Below, one piece after another: positions 35,278 through 44,600 of a stretch of DNA of 64,000 nucleotides; position 1 is the stretch's first letter, and each line of letters begins with the position of its first letter. The stretch is from the NCBI RefSeq assembly GCF_025465935.1, contig NZ_JANLNV010000088.1:62001-126000 (forward strand), written 5' to 3'. Position numbers and translations under genes: made by a program. The notes under the pieces were generated by a model. The model was not told the origin of the DNA and made no database searches. It saw only the letters and a list, made by a program, of their open reading frames with translations. This DNA comes from Pseudomonas sp. 7P_10.2_Bac1 (lineage in GTDB: Bacteria; Pseudomonadota; Gammaproteobacteria; Pseudomonadales; Pseudomonadaceae).

Positions 35278-37575
35278 ATGTTTTTTCGCCTACTCACCGG
35301 CGCCGTGACGCTGGTGGTGTGTAGTACAGCGCTGGGACAAGCTCCGCTGGCGAGTCCGGCTATTTCCTACACACGGGACATACAGCCGATCCTTACCGAA
35401 AAATGCGTTGCCTGTCATGCCTGCAACGACGCCGCCTGCCAGCTAAACCTGGGAAGCGCAGAGGGCGCCACCCGCGGCGCCAGCAAAGTACCGGTTTATA
35501 AAGGTGACAGAACCACAGCGGTCGACCCGACGCGGATTTTCTACGATGCCAGCGGCCCGGATGAATGGCGTCGCAAAGGTTTCTACTCGGTACTGGACGC
35601 CCAGGCTGCACAGGCGGGCTTGATGGCACGGATGCTGGAGTTAGGCCACAAGACGCCGCTCACACCCAATGCCAAGTTGCCTGAGGACATCGTGCTGGGC
35701 CTGAACCGGGATAACTTCTGCCCGGCGCCGGGTGAATTCGATGCCTATGCACAGAAACACCCCAAGGAAGGCATGCCGTTGGCCGTGACCGGCCTCACAG
35801 ACAAGCAATACCAGACCGTGCAGGATTGGCTCGCGCAGGGCGCCCCTGTCGACCAGAACGCGATCAAACCCAGTGCTGGCGAAGCGGCGCAGATTGCGCA
35901 GTGGGAAGAGCTGCTCAACCGTCCAGGCTCAACCGAGGCCTTGGTGGGGCGCTGGCTATTCGAACACTTGTTCCTGGCCCATGCTTATTTCGACAACGGT
36001 GTGCCTGGGCATTTCTTCCAGTGGGTTCGCTCGCGCACCCCGAGCGGCCAGCCCATTGACCTGATCGCAACCCGTCGCCCGAACGATGATCCAGGTACCA
36101 CGTTCTATTACCGGCTCATGCCAGTACAGGGCGTGATCGTGCATAAAACCCACATCACTTACCCCATGGGCAAGCAAAAGCTTGAACGCGTCAAGCAGCT
36201 GTTCTACAGCGGTGATTGGCACGCCACGTCGTTGCCGGGGTATGGGCCGCGCAGCCGTGCCAACCCATTTGAAACCTTTGAAGCCATCCCGGCGGTGGCG
36301 CGCTACCAGTTCATGCTCGACAACGCCGAGTATTTTGTTCGCACCTTTATTCGTGGGCCGGTCTGCCGTGGGCAAATAGCCACGGACGTGATTCGCGACA
36401 ACTTCTGGGCCTTGTTCCAGGAACCGGCGCATGACCGCTACATCACCGATGCCGCCTATCGAGGCGAGGCCACCCCATTACTGGCCATGCCTGGGCAGAT
36501 AGATGACGTGGGCAGCATTCTCTCGCTGTGGCACAGCTTCCGTGACAAGCGCAATGAGTACGTCAAATTGCGTCAGGAGGCTTACGCCGACATGCCGCCT
36601 CCGAGCTGGGCAACCCTGTGGGCGGGCAATGACAATGCATTGCTGACGATTTTCCGTCACTTTGACAGCGCCAGTGTCACCAAGGGCCTGATCGGTGAAG
36701 TGCCACAGACGATGTGGCTGTTCGACTTCCCGCTACTGGAGCGCACCTACTATCAATTGGCGGTCAACTTTGATGTGTTCGGCAACGTTTCACATCAAGC
36801 TCAAACTCGTTTGTACTTCGACTTGATTCGTAACGGGGCAGAGGTCAACTTTCTGCGCCTGATGCCGGCTGACTCGCGTGCGAGCATCCTCAGTGACTGG
36901 TATCAGAACAGCGGCAAGATAAAAATGTGGCTGGATTACGAGAAAATCGACACCAGTACGCCGAGCGGGATGATCCTGGACCCAGCCGATCCAAAACGCG
37001 ACTTTGCCCTTAAGTTGATCGAGCGTGCCGGCACCCTAAACGCCAACCCGGACCCGATAAACCGTTGCACCGGCGCCTATTGCTCGCGGCCCAATATCGC
37101 CCAGCAATTCCAGTTCGCCGAGCAATCGCTGAGCCGCCTGACCTCGCGTCCGGCAGCCGGGTTAGCGGTGATCAATCAATTGCCCGAGGCCAGCATGCTG
37201 CGTATCCAGGGAAGTGACGGCAAGCGCGAGATGTACAGCATGCTGCGCAACCGTGCCCACAGTAACGTGGCCTTTATGCTCGGCGAAGCCTACCGTCTGC
37301 AACCTGGGCTGGATACGTTGACGATCTTCCCGGGAGTGCTCAGCAGTTACCCCAACTTCATGTTCAACATCCCGGCGGGTGAGGTTGAGGCCTTTGTCGA
37401 AGCGATGGAGCAATCCAAGGATCAGGCAAGCTTTGACGCCATTGTCGAGCGCTGGGGTGTTCGTCGCAGCAACCCGCAGTTCTGGCAGTACTTCCACGAT
37501 ATCGGTGAGTACGTCAATGAGACCGATCCGGTTGAAGCGGGTGTCATGGACATGAACCGCTACGAAAACCTGTAG
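35278..37575 (+). CDS. cti: Fatty acid cis/trans isomerase
   Basis: 765 residues; a periplasmic haem enzyme that converts cis unsaturated fatty acids of membrane lipids to trans, which stiffens the membrane under solvent or heat stress. Signal peptide 1-20 (ALG-QA), then the cytochrome c haem site CVACH (C43, C46, H47). The remaining sequence (YFDNGVPGHFFQWVRSRTP, RYQFMLDNAEYFVRTFI) matches the Cti family over normal length. It is divergent from metH and probably constitutive, as Cti is usually controlled at activity level. Confidence 0.95.
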   Translation: MFFRLLTGAVTLVVCSTALGQAPLASPAISYTRDIQPILTEKCVACHACNDAACQLNLGSAEGATRGASKVPVYKGDRTTAVDPTRIFYDASGPDEWRRKGFYSVLDAQAAQAGLMARMLELGHKTPLTPNAKLPEDIVLGLNRDNFCPAPGEFDAYAQKHPKEGMPLAVTGLTDKQYQTVQDWLAQGAPVDQNAIKPSAGEAAQIAQWEELLNRPGSTEALVGRWLFEHLFLAHAYFDNGVPGHFFQWVRSRTPSGQPIDLIATRRPNDDPGTTFYYRLMPVQGVIVHKTHITYPMGKQKLERVKQLFYSGDWHATSLPGYGPRSRANPFETFEAIPAVARYQFMLDNAEYFVRTFIRGPVCRGQIATDVIRDNFWALFQEPAHDRYITDAAYRGEATPLLAMPGQIDDVGSILSLWHSFRDKRNEYVKLRQEAYADMPPPSWATLWAGNDNALLTIFRHFDSASVTKGLIGEVPQTMWLFDFPLLERTYYQLAVNFDVFGNVSHQAQTRLYFDLIRNGAEVNFLRLMPADSRASILSDWYQNSGKIKMWLDYEKIDTSTPSGMILDPADPKRDFALKLIERAGTLNANPDPINRCTGAYCSRPNIAQQFQFAEQSLSRLTSRPAAGLAVINQLPEASMLRIQGSDGKREMYSMLRNRAHSNVAFMLGEAYRLQPGLDTLTIFPGVLSSYPNFMFNIPAGEVEAFVEAMEQSKDQASFDAIVERWGVRRSNPQFWQYFHDIGEYVNETDPVEAGVMDMNRYENL

Positions 37576-37687
37576 CCGGCCCGGTAATAATGAATAGAGA
37601 GGGGGTGGGTTTCCTGACAAAAACACTAGGACTTTGTCAGGCGCGCCGATTGGCGTAAACTGCCCCCCATGTCTGCGAGGAGATTCC

Positions 37688-38272
37688 ATGAGCGCCATAA
37701 CGATTACCGACGCCGCCCACGATTACCTGGCTGATCTGCTGTCCAAGCAGAACACCCCGGGCATCGGCATCCGCGTCTTTATCACCCAACCGGGCACCCA
37801 GTACGCTGAAACCTGCATAGCCTACTGCAAGCCCAATGAAGTGAAACCCGAAGATACGGCCCTGGGCCTGAAGAGCTTCACGGCCTGGATCGATTCATTC
37901 AGCGAAGCGTTCCTTGAAGATGCGGTAGTGGATTACGCCACTGACCGTATGGGTGGCCAGCTCACCATCAAGGCACCCAACGCCAAGGTGCCGATGGTTA
38001 ACGCTGATAGCCCGATCAACGAGCGTATCAACTACTACCTGCAAACCGAGATCAACCCCGGTTTGGCCAGCCACGGTGGTCAGGTCAGCCTGATTGAAGT
38101 GGTTGAAGATGGAATTGCCGTGCTCAAGTTCGGTGGTGGTTGCCAAGGCTGCGGCCAGGCTGACGTGACACTGCGTGAAGGCATCGAGCGCACCTTGCTC
38201 GAGCGCGTGCCTGAGCTCAAGGGTGTACGCGACGTAACCGACCACTCACAGAAAGAAAACGCCTACTACTGA
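37688..38272 (+). CDS. nfuA: Fe-S cluster carrier protein NfuA
   Basis: 194 residues from the ATG at 37688 with GAGGAG at ideal spacing. The N-terminal part (1-95) is a degenerate A-type carrier domain and the C-terminal part is the Nfu domain with the cluster-binding pair CQGC (C152 and C155). It accepts a 4Fe-4S cluster and hands it to targets, notably under oxidative or iron stress. It follows cti in the same direction with a 112-base gap. Confidence 0.96.
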   Translation: MSAITITDAAHDYLADLLSKQNTPGIGIRVFITQPGTQYAETCIAYCKPNEVKPEDTALGLKSFTAWIDSFSEAFLEDAVVDYATDRMGGQLTIKAPNAKVPMVNADSPINERINYYLQTEINPGLASHGGQVSLIEVVEDGIAVLKFGGGCQGCGQADVTLREGIERTLLERVPELKGVRDVTDHSQKENAYY

Positions 38273-38308
38273 GTGATCAGTAACAGGGCGTTCGCTGTGA
38301 AGTGAATA

Positions 38309-38339
38309 AAAAAACGGTGCCCCGTGAGCACCGTTTTTT
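38309..38339. terminator. Bidirectional terminator between nfuA and cobM
   Basis: Stem AAAAAACGGTGC with GCACCGTTTTTT around a 7-base loop, with A- and T-runs giving a U-tail in both directions. Sits between converging genes. Confidence 0.92.
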
Positions 38340-38347
38340 TATGCCTT

Positions 38348-39115
38348 TTATTTGTAGGGTTTCGCTTCTTGGGGGCGGTACAAATGCGCGTGCCCGGCTC
38401 GATACAGCGACGACTCGGCAAAGCTGTCGCTGGCCAGCACCCGGCCGACCAAAATCAATGCTGTGCGCCTGAATCCTTTGGCTCGCACCTTGTCTTGAAT
38501 ATCATCCAGCGTGCCTTGCACCCAATCCTGGTCAGGCCAACTGGCCCGATGGATCACTGCAATCGGGCAGTCCTTGCCGTAATGCGGCAACAGCTCGCGA
38601 ACGATGCTCTCGAGGTTTTTGACCCCCAGATGAATCGCCATGGTTGCCTTGTGCTGCGCCAGGCTGGACAGTTCTTCGCCGGCAGGCATCACGGTTTTTT
38701 CTGCGTACCGGGTCAAAATTACCGTTTGCGAGATGTCCGGTAGCGTCAGCTCGGCGCCCAAAATGGCTGCGCAAGCGGCTGTCGCAGTCACTCCCGGAAT
38801 GATTTCGAAGGCAATGCCCAACTCGCGCAGGCAGCGGATCTGCTCACCTATCGCTCCATACAGGCTCGGGTCACCCGAATGGACCCGCGCCACATCCAGG
38901 CCTTTGCTGTCAGCGACTTTGATCAGTTCGATAATTTGCTCAAGGTGCAGTTCGGCACTGTTGACGACCTGCTCGGCCTGATTGCCCGCCAACACGGCGG
39001 TGGGTACCAGTGAGCCGGCGTAAATGATCACCGGGCATGAATGGATCAAGCGCTGGCCTTTGACGGTAATCAGCTCTGGGTCGCCGGGCCCGGCACCGAT
39101 GAAGTAAACAGTCAT
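38348..39115 (-). CDS. cobM: Precorrin-4 C(11)-methyltransferase
   Basis: 255 residues. Methylates precorrin-4 at C-11 using S-adenosylmethionine in aerobic cobalamin synthesis. The tetrapyrrole methylase pattern is complete: VYFIGAGPGDPELITVKG at the N-terminus, VHSGDPSLYGAIGEQ, and PGVTATAACAAILGAELTLP. It is 63 bases downstream of cobE on the same strand. The neighbouring metH uses the end product. Confidence 0.95.
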   Translation of the reverse strand: MTVYFIGAGPGDPELITVKGQRLIHSCPVIIYAGSLVPTAVLAGNQAEQVVNSAELHLEQIIELIKVADSKGLDVARVHSGDPSLYGAIGEQIRCLRELGIAFEIIPGVTATAACAAILGAELTLPDISQTVILTRYAEKTVMPAGEELSSLAQHKATMAIHLGVKNLESIVRELLPHYGKDCPIAVIHRASWPDQDWVQGTLDDIQDKVRAKGFRRTALILVGRVLASDSFAESSLYRAGHAHLYRPQEAKPYK

Positions 39116-39178
39116 GGCAGTCTCTGAAAGGGTTGAAATAGAGCTGTTCGTGAAGAGCGCTCATAGTGAGGCTGAGGA

Positions 39179-39604
39179 TTATCGCGTTATTTGACCCGTG
39201 CAGGCCAATGCAAAGGTTGCCGCCGATGAGGTTTGGCGGGTAACTGCCAGTGCGGCAGTTGTACCGGCCAGTTGTTCAGCCAGCGCCAACGCGGCGCTTT
39301 CGGCGACGCCCCAGCAGCCGGTTTGCGTGAAAGACACGGTTGAACGCAGGCTGAGTCGAGCCGCATAGGGCGCCAGTTGCTCGGCGCTAAAAACGGCAAA
39401 TGGCAGGCTCAGTCGTTTGGACAATTCAATGAGGCCTGGCTCGTCACGCTTGAGGTCAATACTGGCCAGTCCCTGGACTGCGCTCAAGGTGAATGCGGTC
39501 TGACTCAATGAACGCTCGATCAATGCCAGCAGCTCATCACAGCTGCAGCCCTGGCGGCAACCAAGGCCAACGATCAGCAGCGGTGGGGCTGTGGCTGGCT
39601 GCAT
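39179..39604 (-). CDS. cobE: Cobalamin biosynthesis protein CobE (CbiG C-terminal-like)
   Basis: 141 residues from the ATG at 39604; a TTG one codon upstream is also possible given the GGAG distance. The motif LIVGLGCRQGCS at the start and LASIDLKRDEPGL in the middle are typical of the CobE/CbiG_C domain. CobE is required in the aerobic cobalamin pathway near the precorrin-3B/precorrin-4 steps, though its exact role is not settled. It is in operon order with cobM, as in other pseudomonads. Confidence 0.9.
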   Translation of the reverse strand: MQPATAPPLLIVGLGCRQGCSCDELLALIERSLSQTAFTLSAVQGLASIDLKRDEPGLIELSKRLSLPFAVFSAEQLAPYAARLSLRSTVSFTQTGCWGVAESAALALAEQLAGTTAALAVTRQTSSAATFALACTGQITR

Positions 39605-39710
39605 CAATGCTTGAGCTCCAGAAAAATGGCTGAGCCAAGCGTGCAGTCATTCAATAGAAAGAGGGCTCAAAAGGCTGAGTGCGCAGTGTTGTCGAGTCAG
39701 GTTTTGCCTG

Positions 39711-40082
39711 TCAACTTTGCTGGGAGCCGAGCATGTCTTTAACTTTGATGCGCAATTGATCAATAGAGAAAGGTTTGCCAATCACTGCCATACCGTCTGG
39801 AACCTCCAGGGTTTCGGCGTAGCCGCTGGCAAACAGAACGGGCAGTTTGTGGTGCATTGCGCGGGCTTTGCTGGCCAATTCATGGCCGTTCATGCCCGGC
39901 AGCCCTACATCGGTCATCAGCAGGTCAATACGCTGCGCCTTGTCCTCAAGCAGCTCCATCGCGCGTTCGCCACCTTCGGCTTCCAGCACGTTGAACTCCA
40001 GCTCTTGCAGCACATCAACGATCAGCATGCGGACAATGGCGTCGTCTTCGACCACAAGGATGGTGGAGGGTGTTGCAGGCAT
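39711..40082 (-). CDS. Single-domain response regulator (CheY-like)
   Basis: 123 residues from the ATG at 40082; the open frame extends to 40175 without support. One receiver domain and nothing else: acidic pocket VVEDD, phosphoacceptor D58 in MTDVGLPGMNG, conserved lysine in VIGKPFS. With no output domain it must act by protein contact or as a phosphate shuttle. It is divergent from the large hybrid kinase at 40305, so the two probably share a control region and function. Confidence 0.88.
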   Translation of the reverse strand: MPATPSTILVVEDDAIVRMLIVDVLQELEFNVLEAEGGERAMELLEDKAQRIDLLMTDVGLPGMNGHELASKARAMHHKLPVLFASGYAETLEVPDGMAVIGKPFSIDQLRIKVKDMLGSQQS

Positions 40083-40304
40083 AATGATGATCTCGATAAA
40101 AAGTAAATCCAGGACCCAGCGACGCGGCTTGTTATCTTGCGGGAACAGACCCAGGCACCGGTTCCTAGTCGACAAGGATAGCGTTGAGCATCATTAAAGT
40201 GCGGTTTTTTGTAAGAAAAATCTCTCGCAGGCGTAAGAAAAATGAACTATTGCGCCGTAATCCTTCAAACTCTACTTAATTTATGACGTCCACAGGCCAG
40301 AATA
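40083..40304. promoter_or_regulatory. Divergent control region of the signalling cluster
   Basis: 222 bases between the receiver gene and the hybrid kinase gene. It is AT-richer toward 40200-40290 and must hold promoters in both directions. No clear dyad was seen. Confidence 0.4.
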
Positions 40305-43300
40305 ATGAACTCACCTTCATCCATTGATGAGCGAAGCTTTCGCAAACTGCTGAGTCGCAACGTTGGTTTGCCTTTGGCAGTTGGCGTGCTGAGCGCGGTA
40401 CTGTTTGTGGTGATGATCAGCTACTTGCTCTCTGTCATTAAGTGGGTTGAACACAGCGATCGCGTGATCAGCAACACCAATGAAGCGGTCAGGCTCACTG
40501 TCGACCTGGAAACCGGAATGCGCGGTTTTCTGATTACCGGGGATGAACATTTTCTGGACCCTTATGCGGTGGCCAAACCGCAAATTCTTGCGCAAATTCA
40601 GAGCTTGCAAGGGCTGGTGAGCGATAACCCGCAGCAGGTTGATCGCCTCAAACGCATCGAAGCCTTACAAAATGAGTGGGCTTCTTATGCCCAGTCGATG
40701 GTGGACTTGCGCCGTGAGAGCGGTGATTACCGTGCCGCGGTGCAGTCCGGTCGTGGCAAGAGCCTGACTGACCAGATCCGTCAGGAATACGATGACTTTA
40801 TTCAGCTGGAACAACAGCTGCGAGTGGCACGCAATAACGAAGCCAGCACCACCACCATCGTTTGCGTCGCACTTTATTTGCTGTTCGTACTGGGGTTGAG
40901 CGGGTTTTTGGCTTACGTCGGGCGTCGCGATTTAATCAATCTTTCAAATGATTACAAAAGAAATTTCGAGCTGCAGATCAAAGCTGCCGAGCGCCTTGAG
41001 CGACAAGCCTGGCTGCGCAACGGGCAAACGGAGCTGGCAGAGCAGGTGCTGGGCCGCCTGACTCTGAACATGCTGGGCCGCAACATTCTGCAGTTTTGCG
41101 CTCAATACCTGGGCTCTGTAGTGGCCGCCGTCTATGTCCGGGAAGACCACGGAGGGCTGCGACGTATCGCCAGTTATGGCTTCTCGCGTGAGCAAGAAGC
41201 GCGTAACGAAGTGATTCACAACGATGAAGGGATTGTGGGGCAGTCGGCGCAGCAGGATAAGCTGATTCGCTTGGACGACGTGCCGTCTGACTACTGCATC
41301 AAAGTCAGCTCCGGGCTGGGTGAGGGCTCGCCTCGCAGCGTCCTGGTGGTGCCGACCAGTGATGATGACGATAGGGTTAACGGGGTCCTTGAGCTGGGTT
41401 TCCTGCGGCCCCTGGAAGACCGGGATGTCGAGCTTTTGGAGTTGATAGCCAGCAATATCGGTACCTCGATCGAGGCCGCACGTTATCGCCAGCGTCTACA
41501 AGAGGTGCTGGCTGAAACCCAGCAGCTCAATGAAGAACTGCAAGTGCAGCAAGAAGAACTCAAGACCGCCAATGAAGAACTGGAGGAGCAGTCGCGCATC
41601 CTCAAGGAATCGCAGACCAGTCTTGAGGCGCAGCAGGCGGAGCTGGAGCAGACCAACGAAGCGCTGGCAGAGCAGCGTGATGCCATGGACCGCAAGAACA
41701 CTGAACTCAATCGGGTTCAGGAGCAGCTCGAAGAACGTGCCGATGAGTTGCAGCGCTCCAGCAAGTACAAGTCGGAATTTCTGGCCAACATGTCCCATGA
41801 GTTGCGTACACCGCTCAACAGCTCGCTGATTCTGGCCAAGCTGCTGGCCGAAAACCCGCAGCAGAACCTTTCGGATGAACAGGTCAAGTTCGCAGAGTCG
41901 ATCTACTCGGCAGGTAATGACTTGCTCAACCTGATCAACGATATTCTGGATATTTCCAAGGTCGAAGCCGGCAAGCTTGAGGTCCGCCCTGAAAATACCA
42001 GCGTGGCGCGCATGACGGACGCCATTCGTGGGCTGTTCTTGCCGCTGGCCAGTGAAAAGTCGCTGAATTTCCGGGTTGACGTACAGCCAGGCACTCCGGC
42101 GCTGATTTACACCGACAGCCAGCGTCTGGAGCAAATTCTCAAGAACCTACTGTCCAACGCCATCAAATTTACCGAAAAAGGTGAAGTCAGCCTGACGGTT
42201 TCGCGACATCCAGGCAATGCCATCGCCTTCACGGTTACAGACTCGGGTATCGGCATCGCCGCCGAACAGCAAGAAAGCATCTTCGAAGCGTTTCGACAGG
42301 CTGATGGCACCACCAACCGCCGATACGGTGGTACCGGCCTGGGCCTGTCGATATCCCGTGATCTGGCAACGTTGTTAGGCGGCTCCATCAGCGTCAGCAG
42401 CGCACCGGGGCAGGGCAGCATTTTTACCCTGATCATGCCTGAACAGTTTGTCGAAGACGCCGAGCCTCCAGCACAGGCGCCTGTCAGCACGCAGCCGATA
42501 CCTCAGTTGTTACCGGGTAAAACCTTGCCTACGCAAGCGCTTGACCTGCCGCTGGATATTCCGCGTTTCATGGATGATCGAGAGCAGGCGCCATTCACCA
42601 CGCGCTGCATCCTGGTTATCGAAGATGAACCCAACTTTGCGCACATTCTCTACGACCTGGCCCACGAACTGGGCTATCGCTGCCTCGTGGCGCACGGCGC
42701 GGACGAAGGCTTCAGCCTGGCCGCGCAATTTATTCCCGATGCCATTCTGCTCGACATGCGCTTGCCCGATCACTCCGGGTTGACGGTGTTGCAACGCTTG
42801 AAAGCCCTGGCCTCTACCCGGCATATCCCGGTGCACGTGATTTCCGTGGAGGACCGTGTCGAAGCGGCCATGCACATGGGCGCCGTTGGCTATGCGGTCA
42901 AGCCGACAACGCGTGAAGAACTCAAGGATGTGTTCGCCCGCCTCGAAGCCAAGCTCACGCAGAAAGTCAAACGAGTGCTGTTGGTAGAAGACGATGATTT
43001 GCAGCGAGACAGTATTTCCCGCCTGATTGGCGACGATGACATTGAAATCACCGCCGTTGGCCTCGCCCAGGAGGCGCTAGACCTGCTGCGCAGCAATATT
43101 TATGACTGCATGATCATCGACCTCAAACTGCCGGACATGCTGGGCAATGACCTGCTCAAGCGCATGTCTACCGAAGACATATGCTCTTTCCCTCCGGTCA
43201 TCGTCTATACCGGTCGTAACCTGACCCGTGATGAAGAAGCCGAACTACGCAAGTATTCCCGCTCGATCATCATCAAGGGCGCGCGCTCGCCAGAGCGCTT

Positions 43301-43784
43301 GCTCGACGAGGTGACATTATTTCTGCACAAAGTGGAATCTCAGTTGTCCCATGAGCGTCAAACGATGCTCAAGACCGCACGCAGCCGCGACAAAGTGTTC
43401 GAAGGGCGCAAGATTCTGCTGGTCGATGATGATGTCCGAAATATTTTCGCCCTCACCAGTGCGCTCGAGCACAAGGGTGCGATTGTGGTCATCGGGCGCA
43501 ATGGTCGGGAGGCCATTGAGCGCTTGAATGACATTGAAGACATCGACCTGGTCCTGATGGACGTGATGATGCCCGAGATGGACGGTTATGAAGCGACCAT
43601 TGAAATTCGCAAGAATCCGCGCTGGCGCAAGCTACCGATCATTGCGGTCACGGCCAAGGCGATGAAGGACGATCAAGAGCGCTGCCTGCAGGCGGGTTCT
43701 AACGACTACCTGGCTAAACCGATTGATCTGGATCGACTGTTTTCGTTGATTCGGGTCTGGCTTCCGAAGATGGAACGACTTTAA
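40305..43784 (+). CDS. Large hybrid sensor histidine kinase (CHASE3-GAF-HisKA-HATPase-3 receivers)
   Basis: 1159 residues, membrane-bound. Two membrane helices (about 22-46 and 185-207) enclose a CHASE3-like sensor (GMRGFLITGDEHFLDPY). A GAF-like domain (about 245-390) and a long glutamine/glutamate coiled coil (about 400-485) follow. The kinase core has the phosphorylated histidine H498 (SHELRTPL) and ATP-binding boxes NAIKF, DSGIGI and GGTGLGLSI. Three receivers follow with likely aspartates D817, D939 and D1086. Only the third ends in a fully standard pattern (MDVMMPEMDG, KPID); the second lacks the usual KP lysine context. It heads a cluster with cheR, cheB and another kinase. Confidence 0.93.
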   Translation: MNSPSSIDERSFRKLLSRNVGLPLAVGVLSAVLFVVMISYLLSVIKWVEHSDRVISNTNEAVRLTVDLETGMRGFLITGDEHFLDPYAVAKPQILAQIQSLQGLVSDNPQQVDRLKRIEALQNEWASYAQSMVDLRRESGDYRAAVQSGRGKSLTDQIRQEYDDFIQLEQQLRVARNNEASTTTIVCVALYLLFVLGLSGFLAYVGRRDLINLSNDYKRNFELQIKAAERLERQAWLRNGQTELAEQVLGRLTLNMLGRNILQFCAQYLGSVVAAVYVREDHGGLRRIASYGFSREQEARNEVIHNDEGIVGQSAQQDKLIRLDDVPSDYCIKVSSGLGEGSPRSVLVVPTSDDDDRVNGVLELGFLRPLEDRDVELLELIASNIGTSIEAARYRQRLQEVLAETQQLNEELQVQQEELKTANEELEEQSRILKESQTSLEAQQAELEQTNEALAEQRDAMDRKNTELNRVQEQLEERADELQRSSKYKSEFLANMSHELRTPLNSSLILAKLLAENPQQNLSDEQVKFAESIYSAGNDLLNLINDILDISKVEAGKLEVRPENTSVARMTDAIRGLFLPLASEKSLNFRVDVQPGTPALIYTDSQRLEQILKNLLSNAIKFTEKGEVSLTVSRHPGNAIAFTVTDSGIGIAAEQQESIFEAFRQADGTTNRRYGGTGLGLSISRDLATLLGGSISVSSAPGQGSIFTLIMPEQFVEDAEPPAQAPVSTQPIPQLLPGKTLPTQALDLPLDIPRFMDDREQAPFTTRCILVIEDEPNFAHILYDLAHELGYRCLVAHGADEGFSLAAQFIPDAILLDMRLPDHSGLTVLQRLKALASTRHIPVHVISVEDRVEAAMHMGAVGYAVKPTTREELKDVFARLEAKLTQKVKRVLLVEDDDLQRDSISRLIGDDDIEITAVGLAQEALDLLRSNIYDCMIIDLKLPDMLGNDLLKRMSTEDICSFPPVIVYTGRNLTRDEEAELRKYSRSIIIKGARSPERLLDEVTLFLHKVESQLSHERQTMLKTARSRDKVFEGRKILLVDDDVRNIFALTSALEHKGAIVVIGRNGREAIERLNDIEDIDLVLMDVMMPEMDGYEATIEIRKNPRWRKLPIIAVTAKAMKDDQERCLQAGSNDYLAKPIDLDRLFSLIRVWLPKMERL

Positions 43785-44600
43785 GTGCTAAGAAACACCG
43801 ACATCGAACTGCGGCTGCTGATTGAGGCGATCTACCTCAAGTACAGCTATGACTTTCGCGATTACTCCGGCGCGTCCATCAAGCGCCGGGTGCAGCATGC
43901 GCTGCGTCAATTCGACTGCAAGACCATTTCGGCCCTGCAAGAGCGCGTGCTGCATGACCCCGCGGCCTTTATGCAGTTGCTGCAATTGCTGACGATTCCG
44001 GTGAGTGAAATGTTTCGCGACCCCGAGCACTTTCTGGCAATCCGCCAGGAAGTCGTGCCGATCCTCAAGACCTATCCGTCACTGAAAATCTGGATCGCGG
44101 GGTGCAGCACCGGCGAGGAAGTCTATTCAATGGCTATCTTGTTGCGTGAGGAAGGTCTGCTCGATCGCACCATTATTTATGCCACTGACATCAACCCGCG
44201 CTCCCTGGAAAAGGCCAAGCAAGGGATTTTCTCGCTGGAAAACATTCGCGCCTACACCCACAACTATCAGAAGTCAGGTGGGCAACGTTCGTTTGCCGAT
44301 TACTACACGGCGGCGTATGACTTCGCGATCTTTGACAAAAGCCTGCGTGAAAACGTGACCTTTGCCGATCACAGCCTGGCGACTGACAGTGTATTTTCAG
44401 AAACTAATTTAATTTCATGTCGTAACGTATTGATTTATTTCAATAAGAAGCTTCAAAACAGAGCGTTTGGCCTGTTCAGCGAGTCGCTTTGTCATCGTGG
44501 TTTCTTAATGCTGGGCAGTAAAGAAACCCTGGATTTTTCGGAATACAGCAATCAATTTTCGCCTTTGCTCAAGCAAGAACGGATTTATAGAAAGCTATGA
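43785..44600 (+). CDS. CheR-type protein-glutamate methyltransferase
   Basis: 271 residues from a GTG directly after the hybrid kinase stop. It has the CheR N-terminal helical part (YDFRDYSGASIKRRVQ) and the S-adenosylmethionine-binding core (IWIAGCSTGEEVYSMAILL, ATDINPRSL, ISCRNVLIYF). CheR normally methylates glutamates of chemoreceptors. No methyl-accepting protein, CheA or CheW is encoded nearby, so the target here is probably another protein, possibly the coiled-coil region of the preceding kinase. It overlaps the cheB-like gene by 4 bases. Confidence 0.92.
   Translation: MLRNTDIELRLLIEAIYLKYSYDFRDYSGASIKRRVQHALRQFDCKTISALQERVLHDPAAFMQLLQLLTIPVSEMFRDPEHFLAIRQEVVPILKTYPSLKIWIAGCSTGEEVYSMAILLREEGLLDRTIIYATDINPRSLEKAKQGIFSLENIRAYTHNYQKSGGQRSFADYYTAAYDFAIFDKSLRENVTFADHSLATDSVFSETNLISCRNVLIYFNKKLQNRAFGLFSESLCHRGFLMLGSKETLDFSEYSNQFSPLLKQERIYRKL

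Noticed and set aside
42743..43784. Possibility that the receivers form separate genes
   Set aside because: The frame is continuous from the kinase to the stop at 43784 without internal ribosome sites; one hybrid protein.
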